Shown in pieces: positions 1 to 9,961 of a stretch of 64,000 nt of DNA (positions are counted from its first letter, which is position 1; each line of letters begins with the position of its first letter). This stretch comes from Theristus sp. LFF4_11 (lineage: Eukaryota; Nematoda; Chromadorea; Monhysterida; Xyalidae). Location: assembly GCA_030248135.1 (NCBI GenBank), contig JASANC010003862.1, positions 1-64,000 of the forward strand, written 5' to 3'. The position numbers and the translations under genes are program-made. A model generated the notes under the pieces. It worked only from the letters and a program-made list of their open reading frames with translations. It made no database searches and was not told the DNA's origin.

Positions 1-593
1 TCCACAATTCTTTCTTTTTTCCTCGTTTATTTCGACGTTGGCCAACTCTTTACAGACAGTTATTCGATTAGTTCGCGCCAAAGTAATTTACTACTTTTTA
101 GCAGTACCGAAGACGTGCGGGGGTGGGGGGTACACCCCCCAGAGCACCCGAGACCTCCGCGTGGGGGGGTGGTGGGGGGGTCACGCTACACCCACCCCCT
201 AAAACCTAACACTGGACCATCCACACCCCCCTCGAAATTTGCTAGACACCCCACCCACCCCCCTACATGGACCTAAGTTGCAGTGACACCCCCAAAGATG
301 TTCTCCAACCACCCAAAAATCATGAACTTTTGCTCAAAAATCATGATTTTTTTGTCTCGGAAGTCCATAATATAAGCTGAATATATGATAACTTGATATT
401 CTGCATTGTAATTTCAAAGATTTTGCGGCAAAATTTAACGTTTTTCCTTCAAAATTATCATGGGTGGGGTGGATTTTTCTACAATAGTGCACCCCCATCC
501 CATGGCCCACGCCTGGGGGTGTCACTGTACCATGACTGACAGTGACACCCCCCACTGAAAATTTTTCGGCACCCCCCCCCCAACGTGACGACA
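1..593. repeat. G/C-homopolymer-rich low-complexity DNA
   Basis: No gene is visible. Runs of five to eight G or C recur, notably G-runs at about 119-130 and 163-180 that meet the usual four-run pattern for a G-quadruplex. The motif GTGACACCCCC occurs directly near 281 and 540 and inverted near 515, so part of this stretch may be a degraded inverted-repeat element. The 88-residue minus-strand reading frame here is Gly-rich and reads through the repeats; it is not a believable gene. Confidence 0.6.
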
Positions 594-601
594 CCCCCAC
601 C

Positions 602-1626
602 TAGGGTTAGGGAAAAAAAATCCAGATTTTTTTTTAAATTAAAAAAAATTAAAAAAAAAAATTTTTTTTTACAAGTTAGGTTTGTTCGAAGCGTCTCGTC
701 GAGCTGAGTTCATCTAGACTATTTTCAGAACGATCCGGAAAACTATAAGAGCGAAAATCGTGTTTTATGTCCATTTCATAGAGGGAAAGTTGCATTTTCA
801 ACAGTAAAACAGGACAATTTTCGACGTGTACTTGAATATTGAACCGTTCTTAGTTGTTCCTCTTTAGAAAATTACCAAAATTTGACTGTGTTCAAAAATT
901 CCTGTTTGCTGTAGCTAAGTCGGCAACCCCTGTCGACCCGGTCGCCCCCCCCCCCAAGACACTTACTTTCAGGTTCAACCAGCTATGCTATCTGCCACAT
1001 GGCGAGAGCCCACTCTTCAAATCATCGTATCGAAAACACGTACCATGATATCGCGATCACGTTGCGGGCAACTGACAGACGCAAGTTTAACACGTTAGTT
1101 TAGCTCAGCACGCAAGTTTTAACATGTGGCCATGTTATCGGGTATCTGAAAAACGGTCGTGTGATGTGGTATTAACCAACATCTCCGCTCAAATTGTTTA
1201 ACAATATATCGCACAACTCCATTGTAGACCTATAACATACGCCAATCAACAAGATATCATGTTCATCTCATGGCCTACCGACTGAAAAACATGTTCTAAG
1301 TTGCAAGAAAACGATTTCTGAAACGATATTTCAATTCAGTTAAGTCATTTCAACGCTAAAAATTGACTCTAGAAGTCATCCAAATCGAAAAACATGGAGT
1401 ACGTCGGTCAAAATGACCAAATAATGACATGTACCTAAGCACACAAAGAAGTTGGGAAGAAAATTTGGTTTGAACTTTCAAAAAATTATGCCATAAATCG
1501 AATTTTCAGAGCAAAGTAGAAGAAAAATTTTTCAATTTTTTTTTTAAATTTGAAAAAAAAATCCAAATTTAAAAAAAACGAAAAAAAAATTAAAAAAAAT
1601 TTTTTTTTTCAAAGCCTTTAACCCTA
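602..1626. mobile_element. hAT-like non-autonomous element A with 8-bp target duplication
   Basis: The element begins TAGGGTTAGGGAAAAAAAA and ends with the inverted counterpart ...TTTAACCCTA. It is flanked by identical 8-bp copies of CCCCCACC at 594-601 and 1627-1634. Eight-base target duplications and TAG-starting inverted ends fit the hAT superfamily. The inside is AT-rich with long A/T homopolymers and has no transposase frame. Positions about 680-835 reappear in inverted orientation and diverged form near 59,340-59,490, so part of its body is a dispersed repeat. Confidence 0.75.
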
Positions 1627-1634
1627 CCCCCACC

Positions 1635-2370
1635 TAGAGATGTCAAGAAAAAAAAATTTTCTATTTTTTTTTTAATTTTTTTTAAATTTTTTTTTTAAAT
1701 GAAAGTTGTTCAGAATTTTTCAGGGAGTCCGAATATCACCATCTGAGGAGCCACCGACTTACCATATGACCCCCACTCATATGGGAGGAGGGTGAAAATT
1801 TCAGACTTGGTTTCGGCGACCCCATTTTCCCACCGACGACATCACGTCTCGTGTTTTGCCTCTCAATTCACCTCAAATAACATGGAAACAAGTTCCACAA
1901 CAAACCGGTGTGATCATGCTGACGACACGAGGCGAAACAGCAACGAGCAACCAACGAAGTTACGCTTGCAGTGGCAGACAGTGCAATTTCCACCTTTCGA
2001 GATCCTGAAAAACGATGCGTAAATGTGAGTTCTCTGCTTCTATCTCACCTTAGCGACATCGGAATTTGTTGAACTAGCCTTTGCGACGCTCAAGTACTTC
2101 AATGCGCGAGTCGATCATCACTCACCAAGGCTGAAAACAGTCGATAAATCAATCCAGAATACCACCTGCAGCGTTGAAGACTAAGTGACAAGGTAAAGTC
2201 AAAGAAAATTTTTGTTGAACTTTCGAAAAATTATGTTAAGAACGGCATTTTCAGGGCACATTAAAGAAAAAATTTCAAAAATTTTTAATAAAAAAAATAA
2301 AAAAAAATGCTCATTTTTTTACTTTAAAAAAAAAAATTAAAAAATTTTTTTTTTGACCCTTACATCTCTA
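1635..2370. mobile_element. hAT-like MITE, copy B (736 bp)
   Basis: The ends are TAGAGATGTCAAG... and ...CTTACATCTCTA (inverted). The element is bounded by CCCCCACC at 1627-1634 and again at 2371-2378, a perfect 8-bp target duplication. The left duplication is also the right duplication of element A, so A and B sit head to tail on the same target octamer. The middle is non-coding; a 76-residue open frame at 1792-2022 recurs in copy C only because the element does. Confidence 0.85.
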
Positions 2371-2535
2371 CCCCCACCACCTCGAAAATTTGCTTTCGCC
2401 TTCGGTACTGCTTTTTTGGTCCATTAACGAGCTCATGAAACCAATTGCAGAAGCTTCTGTCGGTATCTGGACTTTGCTCGTCGATCTTTGACCTGAAAAT
2501 AGAAATTGTCAAAAAAATTCTGCCACAAAGGTCGC

Positions 2536-2604
2536 GTCCGTGGCGTAGCGGTAGAACTTCGGCCTACAGTTCTGTATGTACCGGGTTCGAACCTCGCTGT
2601 GGAC
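2536..2604 (+). ncRNA. tRNA-like sequence, probably a tRNA-derived SINE head or tRNA relic
   Basis: A polymerase III A box (TGGCGTAGCGG, 2541-2551) and B box (GGTTCGAACC, 2584-2593) are correctly spaced, and a 7-bp acceptor stem forms between GTCCGTG and TGTGGAC with wobble pairs. The D arm has a mismatch and no good five-pair anticodon stem can be drawn, so I do not assign an anticodon or call a working tRNA. It lies directly outside the left end of element C. A SINE head or decayed tRNA gene is the best reading. Confidence 0.5.
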
Positions 2605-3288
2605 AAGACATACTTAGAGATGTCAAGAAAAAAAAATTTCTATTTTTTTTTCTTAAAAAAAAAAAAATTTTTTAAATTTTTTTTTTAAATGAAAGTTGTT
2701 CAGAATTTTTCAGGGAGTCCGAATATCACCATCTGAGGAGCCACCGACTTACCATATGACCCCCACTCATATGGGAGGAGGGTGAAAATTTCAAGACTTG
2801 GTTTCGGCGACCCCATTTTCCCACCGACGACATCACGTCTCGTGTTTTGCCTCTCAATTCACCTCAAATAACATGGAAACAAGTTCCACAACAAACCGGT
2901 GTGATCATGCTGACGACACGAGGCGAAACAGCAACGAGCAACCAACGAAGTTACGCTTGCAGTGGCAGACAGTGCAATTTCCACCTTTCGAGATCCTGAA
3001 AAACGATGCGTAAATGTGAGTTCTCTGCTTCTATCTCACCTTAGCGACATCGGAATTTGTTGAACTAGCCTTTGCGACGCTCAAGTACTTCAATGCGCGA
3101 GTCGATCATCACTCACCAAGGCTGAAAACAGTCGATAAATCAATCCAGAATACCACCTGCAGCGTTGAAGACTAAGTGACAAGGTAAAGTCAAAGAAAAT
3201 TTTTGTTGAACTTTCGAAAAATTATGCCAAAAACGGCATTTTCAGGGCACATTAAAGAAAAAATTTCAAAAATTTTTAATAAAAAAAA

Positions 3289-3960
3289 TCATGCGGATGC
3301 GCGAGCGAGCGTAGCGAGCGGAGAGCGCATCACGCATAATATGAGCCGTTATCCCCTCGCGCGCTTTTTTCAAATTTGCTCGCTGCGTCCTGCGAGCATA
3401 GTATAAGCCACAAACTTGGTTCCGTGCACACGAAACGAACACCCAAAGTTGTGCTTGGAGCCGCGAAAAAATTTTTATCCGACTACTTTTCATACGCTGT
3501 AGACACGAAAAACCTATTCTGAAAACAGTGTTACTTCTTTCCCTTTGTCCTTTTTTTTTTCAGCTATGTAATCAACATGTGTTCGCCCTTTCAATTTTTG
3601 CCTGCGACACTTTCACAGTCGAACAAAAATGTTCCCTGGGGTAATTCCACCCGGAGATTTTGAAAATTGAGTTAATTTTTTACCCCGACCCTGTTTTTGG
3701 GTAAAAATTGGGCATTTTTAATTGTTCGGAGGGTTTTCACCTGGTTTTAAGTGTTCGCCCTTTCAATTTTTAGCTGGGACACTTTCACAGTTGAACAAAA
3801 ATGTTTCCTAGGGTAATTTCATCCGTATTTTTTGAAAATTTAGTTATTTTTTTTGCCCGGGCACTTTTTTGAGTCAAAATTGTGCATTCTTTGAAAGTTC
3901 GTAGCATTTTGACTGGGTATCAGTTTTTCACTCTTACAAATTTTGTCTGAGCTGCGAAAA
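3289..3960. repeat. Dispersed repeat with internal ~174-bp duplication (copy 1)
   Basis: The left part contains GCGAGCGAGCGTAGCGAGCGG and a GCATCACGCATAATATGA segment. It is followed by two tandem ~174-bp copies beginning GTTCGCCCTTTCAATTTTT. The same order of parts recurs at 58,498-59,340, so this is a dispersed family. No reading frame of interest is present. It is nested in hAT-like copy C. Confidence 0.7.
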
Positions 3961-3987
3961 ATAGTAGGAAAAAAGTCTAGTCCGTAG

Positions 3988-5031
3988 TAATTCAATGCGC
4001 TGATCACGGATTTTGGGTTAGTTTTCTTACGTGAGCAACTCTAGATGCTGAATCGTGACGATTTCGGGCGAATCGGCCGTCGAAATTGGCGAAATCGGTC
4101 CAGAAACGAAAAACAAGAAAAGATTGTTTTCCAGGGTAATTCAATGCGCTGATCACGGATTTTGGGTTAGTTTTCTTACGTGAGCAACTCTAGATACCGA
4201 ATCGTGACGATTTCGGGCGAATCGGCCGTCGAAATTGGCGAAATCGGTCCAGAAACGAAAAACAAGAAAAGGGTGTTTTCCAGGGTAATTCAATGCGCTG
4301 ATTACGGATTTTGGGTTAGTTTTCTTACGTGAGCAACTCTAGATACCGAATCGTGACGATTTCGGGCGAATCGGCCGTCGAAATTGGCGAAATCGGTCCA
4401 GAAACGAAAAACAAGAAAAGGGTGTTTTCCAGGGTAATTCAATGCGCTGATTACGGATTTTGGGTTAGTTTTCTTACGTGAGCAACTCTAGATACTGAAT
4501 CGTGACGATTTCGGGCGAATCGGCCGTGGAAATTGGCGAAATCGGCCCAGAAACGAAAAATAAGAAAAGGATGTTTTCCAGGGTAATTCAATGCGCTGAT
4601 CACGGATTTTGTGTTAGTTTTTTTATGTGAGCAACTCTAGATACTGAATCGTGACGATTTCGGGCGAATCGGCCGTGGAAATTGGCGAAATTGGTCCAGA
4701 AATGAAAAACAAAAAAAACGGTGTTTTCCATGGTTATTAAATACACTGATCACGGATTTTGTGATAGTTTTTTCATGTGAGCAACTCTAGATACCGAATC
4801 GTGACGATTTCGGGCGAATCGGCCGTGGAATTTAGTGAAACCGGTCCAGAAATGAAAAACAAGAAGTCGGTGTTTTCTATGGTAATTCATTGCGCCGATC
4901 ACGGCTTTTGGGTCAGTTTTCTTATGTGAGCAATTTCTAGGTACTGAATCGTGACGATTTTGGGCGAATCGGCCGTAGAAATAGCATAGACGAAATTGGC
5001 CTAAAAACGAAAAATGAAAAACCTGAGTTGT
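3988..5031. repeat. 149-bp satellite, seven tandem copies
   Basis: Seven head-to-tail units begin at 3988, 4137, 4286, 4435, 4584, 4734 and 4883, a period of 149 bp (150 once). Each starts TAATTCAATGCGCTGATCACGG and contains GAATCGTGACGATTTCGGGCGAATCGGCC. The first four units are almost identical and divergence increases towards the right edge. Non-coding. Confidence 0.92.
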
Positions 5032-5090
5032 GTGCCCAACGTATTGTGATTTTGGTCCGACCTTCGGGGCTTATGTAAAAGTCAGAATAT

Positions 5091-6120
5091 TATCTAAAAA
5101 TGCGGGAGACGCATATAAAAGGAGGAATATGGCCTTGTGTAAGCAGTGAAAGACTTGGCTCGACAACCTTTTCAAGTCTCTGATGTGGTACACACGGATA
5201 CAAGTACATAAGAGTCATATTTTTGCGCCGTTTATTTTTTATTTAGATTGCAAGTGGCAACCCTCGTACATTGTAGACAAATGAAACTTTCACATTTGCC
5301 TTTTTCTAGCATTTAGCGACCTCTAAAACCACTAAAATGACGATCAGACTTTAGATCGCTGACACTGGTTTGCACAAAGTGTATCGCAGAGGCATTGGGA
5401 ACGCAAGGTCTCCTTCTGTGGCAGTGACTCACCGGTTTATCCTGGCACAAGAGTTTGGTAAAAAGGGTGAAAATCAACGGAAGACAACACTTTTTGCACT
5501 GGTGCTGCTGTATGCACAGCGGTGCGTACGTTAGCAACAACGATAAAGCTACATGCAGCAATGTTTTGCAATCTCTGATGTTTCTGTTTTTTGCACAGAA
5601 TTTACAGTATAGCCGATTAAACATGGCAGCTTTTTTCAGGGTGCAAGGAGCGCGCGAATTTTGAATAAAAGAGAAAGAAGTTCAGAAACCAAATTGTATG
5701 CCAAATTTGACGCGTTTTTTAAGCTAATGGATTATCCGTATTATTCTGTTTATTCTTTCTCCCTTGCACACATGATTGGAAATTATGTTGGCATTTTTGA
5801 AAAAGACAACTCCTAGTCAGCGACTAATCCCGCCTTGACGGACTGCCTCATTTATTCGGCCATGCTGTTCAGAATTTCGCACATGATGTGATTTTAGACT
5901 AAACTGAAGAGGACAATTGAAAAATATCTAGATAACTTCAAAATTTTTACGCTTTTCAACAAGCTTGTAAACAACAAACGCGGCGCAAAAATATGACTCT
6001 TATGTACTTGTATCCGTGTGTACCACATCAGAGACTTGAAAAGGTTGTCGAGCCAAGTCTTTCACTGCTTACACAAGGCCATATTCCTCCTTTTATATGC
6101 GTCTCCCGCATTTTTAGATA
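5091..6120. mobile_element. TIR element with ~140-bp terminal inverted repeats
   Basis: The left arm (5091-5231, starting TATCTAAAAATGCGGGAGACG) is matched almost perfectly in reverse complement by 5981-6120. No transposase frame lies between the arms, and a smaller TA-flanked MITE (5605-5867) sits inside. Its right end coincides with the point where hAT-like copy C resumes. I could not define a target duplication, so the superfamily is left open. Confidence 0.8.
5605..5867. mobile_element. Tc1/mariner-type MITE, CAGTATAGCC family, copy 1
   Basis: The ends are CAGTATAGCCGATTAAACATGG and ...ATTTATTCGGCCATGCTG (inverted). TA precedes the left end; the right flank is TT. A copy in opposite orientation with TA on both sides is at 34,311-34,548 inside an AGXT intron. 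The two share the inner GGAGCGCGCGAATTT and CAACTCCTAGTC segments. Short size, CAG...CTG ends and TA targets fit a Tc1/mariner-derived MITE. Confidence 0.75.
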
Positions 6121-6202
6121 TAAATAAAATGCTCATTTTTTTACTTTTTTTTTAAAAATTAAAAAAAAAATTTTTTTTGACCCTTACATCTCTAGACATA
6201 CT

Positions 6203-6886
6203 CGTGGAAAATTAGAGTGACCAACGAACATCTAATGGTCTATTCCCTCCTGAGCCGAGGGTAAAATTGGGCTCGAGGCAGTATTGCCCGTCTCCGCCGG
6301 AGTTTGGTACCTTCGGGTTTCCGGAACCGGCGCGCGTATAATTAAATAATAAAATTTATTTTTTAAACAAAGTCCACGCGAAACTGCGCAAAAAAGCATG
6401 ATGCACTTTCTGTGGAAAGTGTCTTCAACGCATATTCAGATGAAAGTACAATTTTGATGGCCAAAATTCGTTTTTTAATTAGTTTCTAATTAAAAATGAA
6501 TAAAAAAAGATTTTTTAAGTTAAAAAAATTCGAACCTGAACCAAAAAATCTCTAGAGACAGATTCAAAAAATTTTGGGAGGAACGGCCTCATCAGCATCA
6601 CGATCACCCGATCACCCCCCCCCCCCCCAAGCATGCCAAGCAACCACTTTTTAGCCACAGCATGCGGCGCGGCGAGGCGATGCACATGCTCTCAAATAAC
6701 GAGCCGGTTTGAGTGTAACAGTTGGTGCGCTGCTGCTTGCGAGAAATCAGAAAACAAATCATAAATTGCCACATCCATGACATCTCAGGAGAATGGCGAT
6801 GCTGCGGCAAAATAAATAGAAAGAGAAAGAGTGCCCCTGTCGTTGTTGTTCACACATCTCATTCACTGCATTGATTCATTTCAAAC
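6203..6886. other. Intergenic, no gene seen
   Basis: Contains A/T-rich tracts, a 14-base C run near 6615-6629, and no frame with splice or homology support. It is the upstream flank of the OPA3-like gene. No clear TATA box or trans-splice acceptor could be fixed next to the ATG. Confidence 0.5.
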
Positions 6887-8050
6887 ATGGTGCCATTTCC
6901 GTTGGTGAAACTTGGCTATCTTGGCGTACGACAGATCGCACGGCCGATTTCTTCGCGCATAAAAACGTTTGCCACGAACAACCACGTGTTCCGGAGGTAC
7001 GTGTGCATTCCAGTGGCACAGACTTACCATCGGTTGGAGACGACACTGAGAATGGCATTGATGGGTTTTGGAAAACCGTTGAAAATTGAGCCACTAACTG
7101 AACAGATGGCCGTGCAGCAAGGTGCTGACATCATCGGTGAATTTGTGGTGTTTTCTATAGCGGCTGGCACGATGATCTTTGAATACAACCGCAGTGCTGC
7201 GTCTGCTGCCGCCAAAACACAGGAGGTTGCTTTGCGGGTGTTATCGTTTCGGTTTGCCATTGTCCTTGTGCAACTTTGTACAGATTTTCTGCCTCCTAAT
7301 GGTTTTCAAATCCGACTCGACTACCGGAATTCGAAGGATTTGGAAGTAAATGTTTGACATTTATAAGCTCAAAAAACACAGGACAGCCAAAAATTCAAGA
7401 TCGTGGGTTGAACGTGGCAGACGGTGTGGTGAGTGACCACATTTCACACACACCATGGGCGCAACCGATAGTATAATGCATAAGATTTATGCAGGCTACG
7501 CTTTAAGCTACGCTTCAACTAAAAGAGTTTGCGTAGTTGCATGCGCAGCATGTGGGGAGGCCGGGTCGGTCGACTAAACAAGCGAATCCTAAAATTCCTA
7601 AAACATGTTGTGTTTTCCATCAAGGTCACCGATCGCCTGTACCGGCTCGAGCAACAGCAGCAGGAGCTCGGCATCGTTGTGCAGCGGCAGAAGGCTGCCA
7701 TAAACTCGCTGGAACGCCAGCTGGACTACTCGAACAGTTTCATTGGCCGCCTGAAGAACAGCATTCCTGGTCTGGCGAAGACGAGCACAATCGAAGACGA
7801 CCGCCTCGGCCAATCAGATTCGGCGACGTCGTCGTCGCAGCAGTCAATGGCTGATTCAGCGAGCATTGTGCACAGACTGTCGAACGCGCTGCCAGCCGAC
7901 ATCCCTGCGCCGACGTCGTTCATGACGCCAGCAACTCCTGAACCTCCAAACTCAGAACCAAAGGAATCATTTTTGAGGCGTTGGATTCAAGAGTCGGTGG
8001 AGGCTGTGATTGATGCGGCCGAGGAAACCATCGATCCTGAGTTCGGCTGA
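6887..8050 (+). CDS. OPA3: OPA3-like mitochondrial outer-membrane protein
   Basis: Two exons, 6887-7237 and 7625-8050, joined in phase 0 by a GT-AG intron, give 258 residues. The N-terminal ~117 residues match the OPA3 family: the opening LVKLGYLGVRQIARPIS, the IPVAQTYHRLE motif, MGFGKPLKIEPLTE, and a hydrophobic segment (EFVVFSIAAGTMIFEY) followed by a coiled coil rich in Gln. OPA3 proteins are mitochondrial membrane proteins linked in humans to optic atrophy and 3-methylglutaconic aciduria; their biochemical role is not settled. Human OPA3 has 179 residues, so this protein carries a longer Ser/Pro-rich tail ending in an acidic helix (SVEAVIDAAEETIDPEFG). The start is the first ATG of the conserved frame. 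The family call is firm; the function of the tail is unknown. Confidence 0.9.
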
Positions 8051-8506
8051 ACCAAAGCAAACGTTGTGCGGTTTTTTGTGATCCGGCTTGCAAAAGTGCT
8101 CAGACCAACCGTTTTTTGTTGCTTTTTTGATACAGTTTCTTTGTATCTTTGTAGCATATACACTGTAGCATGTGTTGACACGACTTCATTGAGAGTACTT
8201 AGCTTTTGATTGTATAAGAAAAGAACTGACTCGTGTCTTTGTGTCTAAAATGCATTCGATTTTCGATTCGTTTGTTTCACTGGTAAAATTGATAAAAGAT
8301 AAAAATAAAACGCCAGAAATCAGTTGCGGCACTATTTTTGTCCTTTTTTGGCGTTTTTCAATCGCCCATCGGCCCATCCCGTTGTATCTGAAAAACTTTT
8401 GTTTACTGTGGTGGAGTCTCAGTTTCTCGCATTTGCTTTGCAAGCATTGCATTTCCAGTTTTGCTATTATTGGGTTTTAAGGAACAGCGAATTGAATCAA
8501 TTGGAG

Positions 8507-8921
8507 ATGCAGTTGATTTCGGTGATATGCAAGTTTTCCGATGATTATGCGGCACGGACGCCGTCGCGCTTGAAGCTGATCGATGCCTACTTGACGTACA
8601 TCTTTCTCACCGGAGTCATCCAGTTCTTGTACTGCTGTCTCGTTGGCACGTTCCCATTCAACTCGTTCCTTTCTGGCTTCATCAGCGCCGTCGCCAGCTT
8701 TGTGCTTGCTGGTATGCAACGTTTTCCGTTTTTATTCTTTTTCAATGTTATTTGTCATTTGAGGTGTTTAAAAAATGCGAATTTTTTCAGTGTGTCTTCG
8801 CATCCAAGTGAATCCACAGAACAAGGCACAATTTGCAAACATCAGCCCAGAGCGTGCGTTTGCTGACTTCATATTTGCCCATGTGATTCTTCATCTGGTT
8901 GTCATGAACTTTATGGGGTGA
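8507..8921 (+). CDS. DAD1: DAD1, oligosaccharyltransferase subunit (OST2)
   Basis: Exons 8507-8711 and 8791-8921 (phase 1 join, acceptor TTTTTTCAG) encode 111 residues; human DAD1 has 113. Nearly the whole sequence is recognisable: [19 protein letters not shown], the invariant [35 protein letters not shown] and the C-terminal HLVVMNFMG. Three membrane segments are expected. DAD1 is a non-catalytic subunit of the ER complex that transfers the lipid-linked glycan to Asn-X-Ser/Thr, and its loss triggers apoptosis. It lies 456 bp after OPA3 and 370 bp before UQCR11 on the same strand. Confidence 0.97.
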
Positions 8922-9291
8922 TTTAAAGCGAAAATACCATTGTCAATTAATAGGGAATCAGTTGTTGTGGATGTTCGTTTGTTACCATGGTGTTGATTTT
9001 GTACGGTTTTTGTTTTATTTTTGTTGCCTTTTTTGGGATATAAATTATTTTTGCTGATTATAATTTGTCGAATGTGGTGTCGAACTATTTTCTTTTTGAA
9101 ACCGGTCAATCCCATCTGTAATAAAATGTTTGGGATCATGATGATTATGTTTGGTTCATCAAGTTTCTCAGCTGGTTGTCATTCCAGTCAGCATTTGACG
9201 TGTACTTTTGTTTTGTTTCAAGTCACCAATGTGAACAAACAACTGTTGTGCGTTCAGCTACTTTCAATTTCTGGATCGTGTGGTGACGAAC

Positions 9292-9566
9292 ATGAAGAAC
9301 CTTTTGGCCTCTCGCATCTCTCGTACAGCCGCAACTTGGTCAGTAAATTTCACTTTAGAAAAATTGGCTTGCAATCGCATTATAAAATCGTAGTTGTTGT
9401 TCAAACGATTACAAAACGTTTGTTGTATCTTTACTTGAGGTGGCCATCGGCAACGCTCTGGTTTGCTGGTGGCTTCATGACGTTGATCTATTTCACGGAG
9501 TGGAAGCGAACCAGCAAGTACATACCGATCTACGGTGCTCGTTTCAAGGAGACTGATGGCGAATGA
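9292..9566 (+). CDS. UQCR11: Cytochrome bc1 complex 6.4-kDa subunit (UQCR11-like)
   Basis: Exons 9292-9338 and 9440-9566 join in phase 2 to give 57 residues; the human subunit has 56. The conserved core is the W-x-P-(S/T)-A stretch, a single membrane helix (LWFAGGFMTLIYFTEW) and the tail IPIYGARFKE, matching the family's VPYINGKFK ending. The protein is a small accessory subunit of respiratory complex III in the inner mitochondrial membrane. Such a short two-exon gene is easily missed. A GCGTTCAG acceptor-like site lies 37 nt upstream of the ATG. Sequence similarity is modest but co-linear over the full length. Confidence 0.85.
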
Positions 9567-9961
9567 AATTGGTGATTTTCGAGGTGCCATTTGTAGATAC
9601 GATCTGATTTATTCATAACGATTTACTTGTTTGTTAGTGTGTTTCGTTCGTTCAATATATATGGAAAACTACAGAGAATAGCTCCGTATTATTTGTCATC
9701 GTCTCATCAAAATTAGTTGAAATACAACGTACCGGTTCTAGCTGAACGTATCGATTTAGTTAGTGTCAATGTTTCTTTAGTCTGTTTTGTGAGAAAATGA
9801 GAATTGTCAGTCAGCAGGCATTGTGGTCTATGGCTGTCTAGTCGGGTTTGAGACCCGTGTTGTTTGAACTTTGAATCAACCAATACTTTCTAATAAATTG
9901 AAAAACTACCGTATTTTAAAGTACTGAATTGATTTGGATGACGCAATTCAAGTGTCCTAAA

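Larger units (their letters stand above)
2615..6194. mobile_element. hAT-like MITE, copy C, split by nested insertions
   Basis: This is the same family as copy B, nearly identical over its first 670 bp, with ends TAGAGATG and CATCTCTA. It has its own 8-bp target duplication GACATACT at 2607-2614 and 6195-6202. At 3580 bp it exceeds copy B by about 2.84 kb. The difference is foreign DNA between about 3289 and 6120; after it, the terminal AT-rich segment of the family resumes (AAAATGCTCATTTTTTT). Confidence 0.85.

Noticed and set aside
1792..3013. 76- and 71-residue frames repeated at 1792-2022 and 2798-3013
   Set aside because: Both are in the same part of hAT-like copies B and C; no start, splice or domain support.
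3988..5031. CRISPR array
   Set aside because: The units are 149 bp and contiguous with no unique spacers, and the DNA is eukaryotic; this is a satellite.
5455..5664. Transposase remnant inside the 140-bp-TIR element
   Set aside because: The short frame has no DDE or zinc-finger motif and crosses into an inserted MITE.
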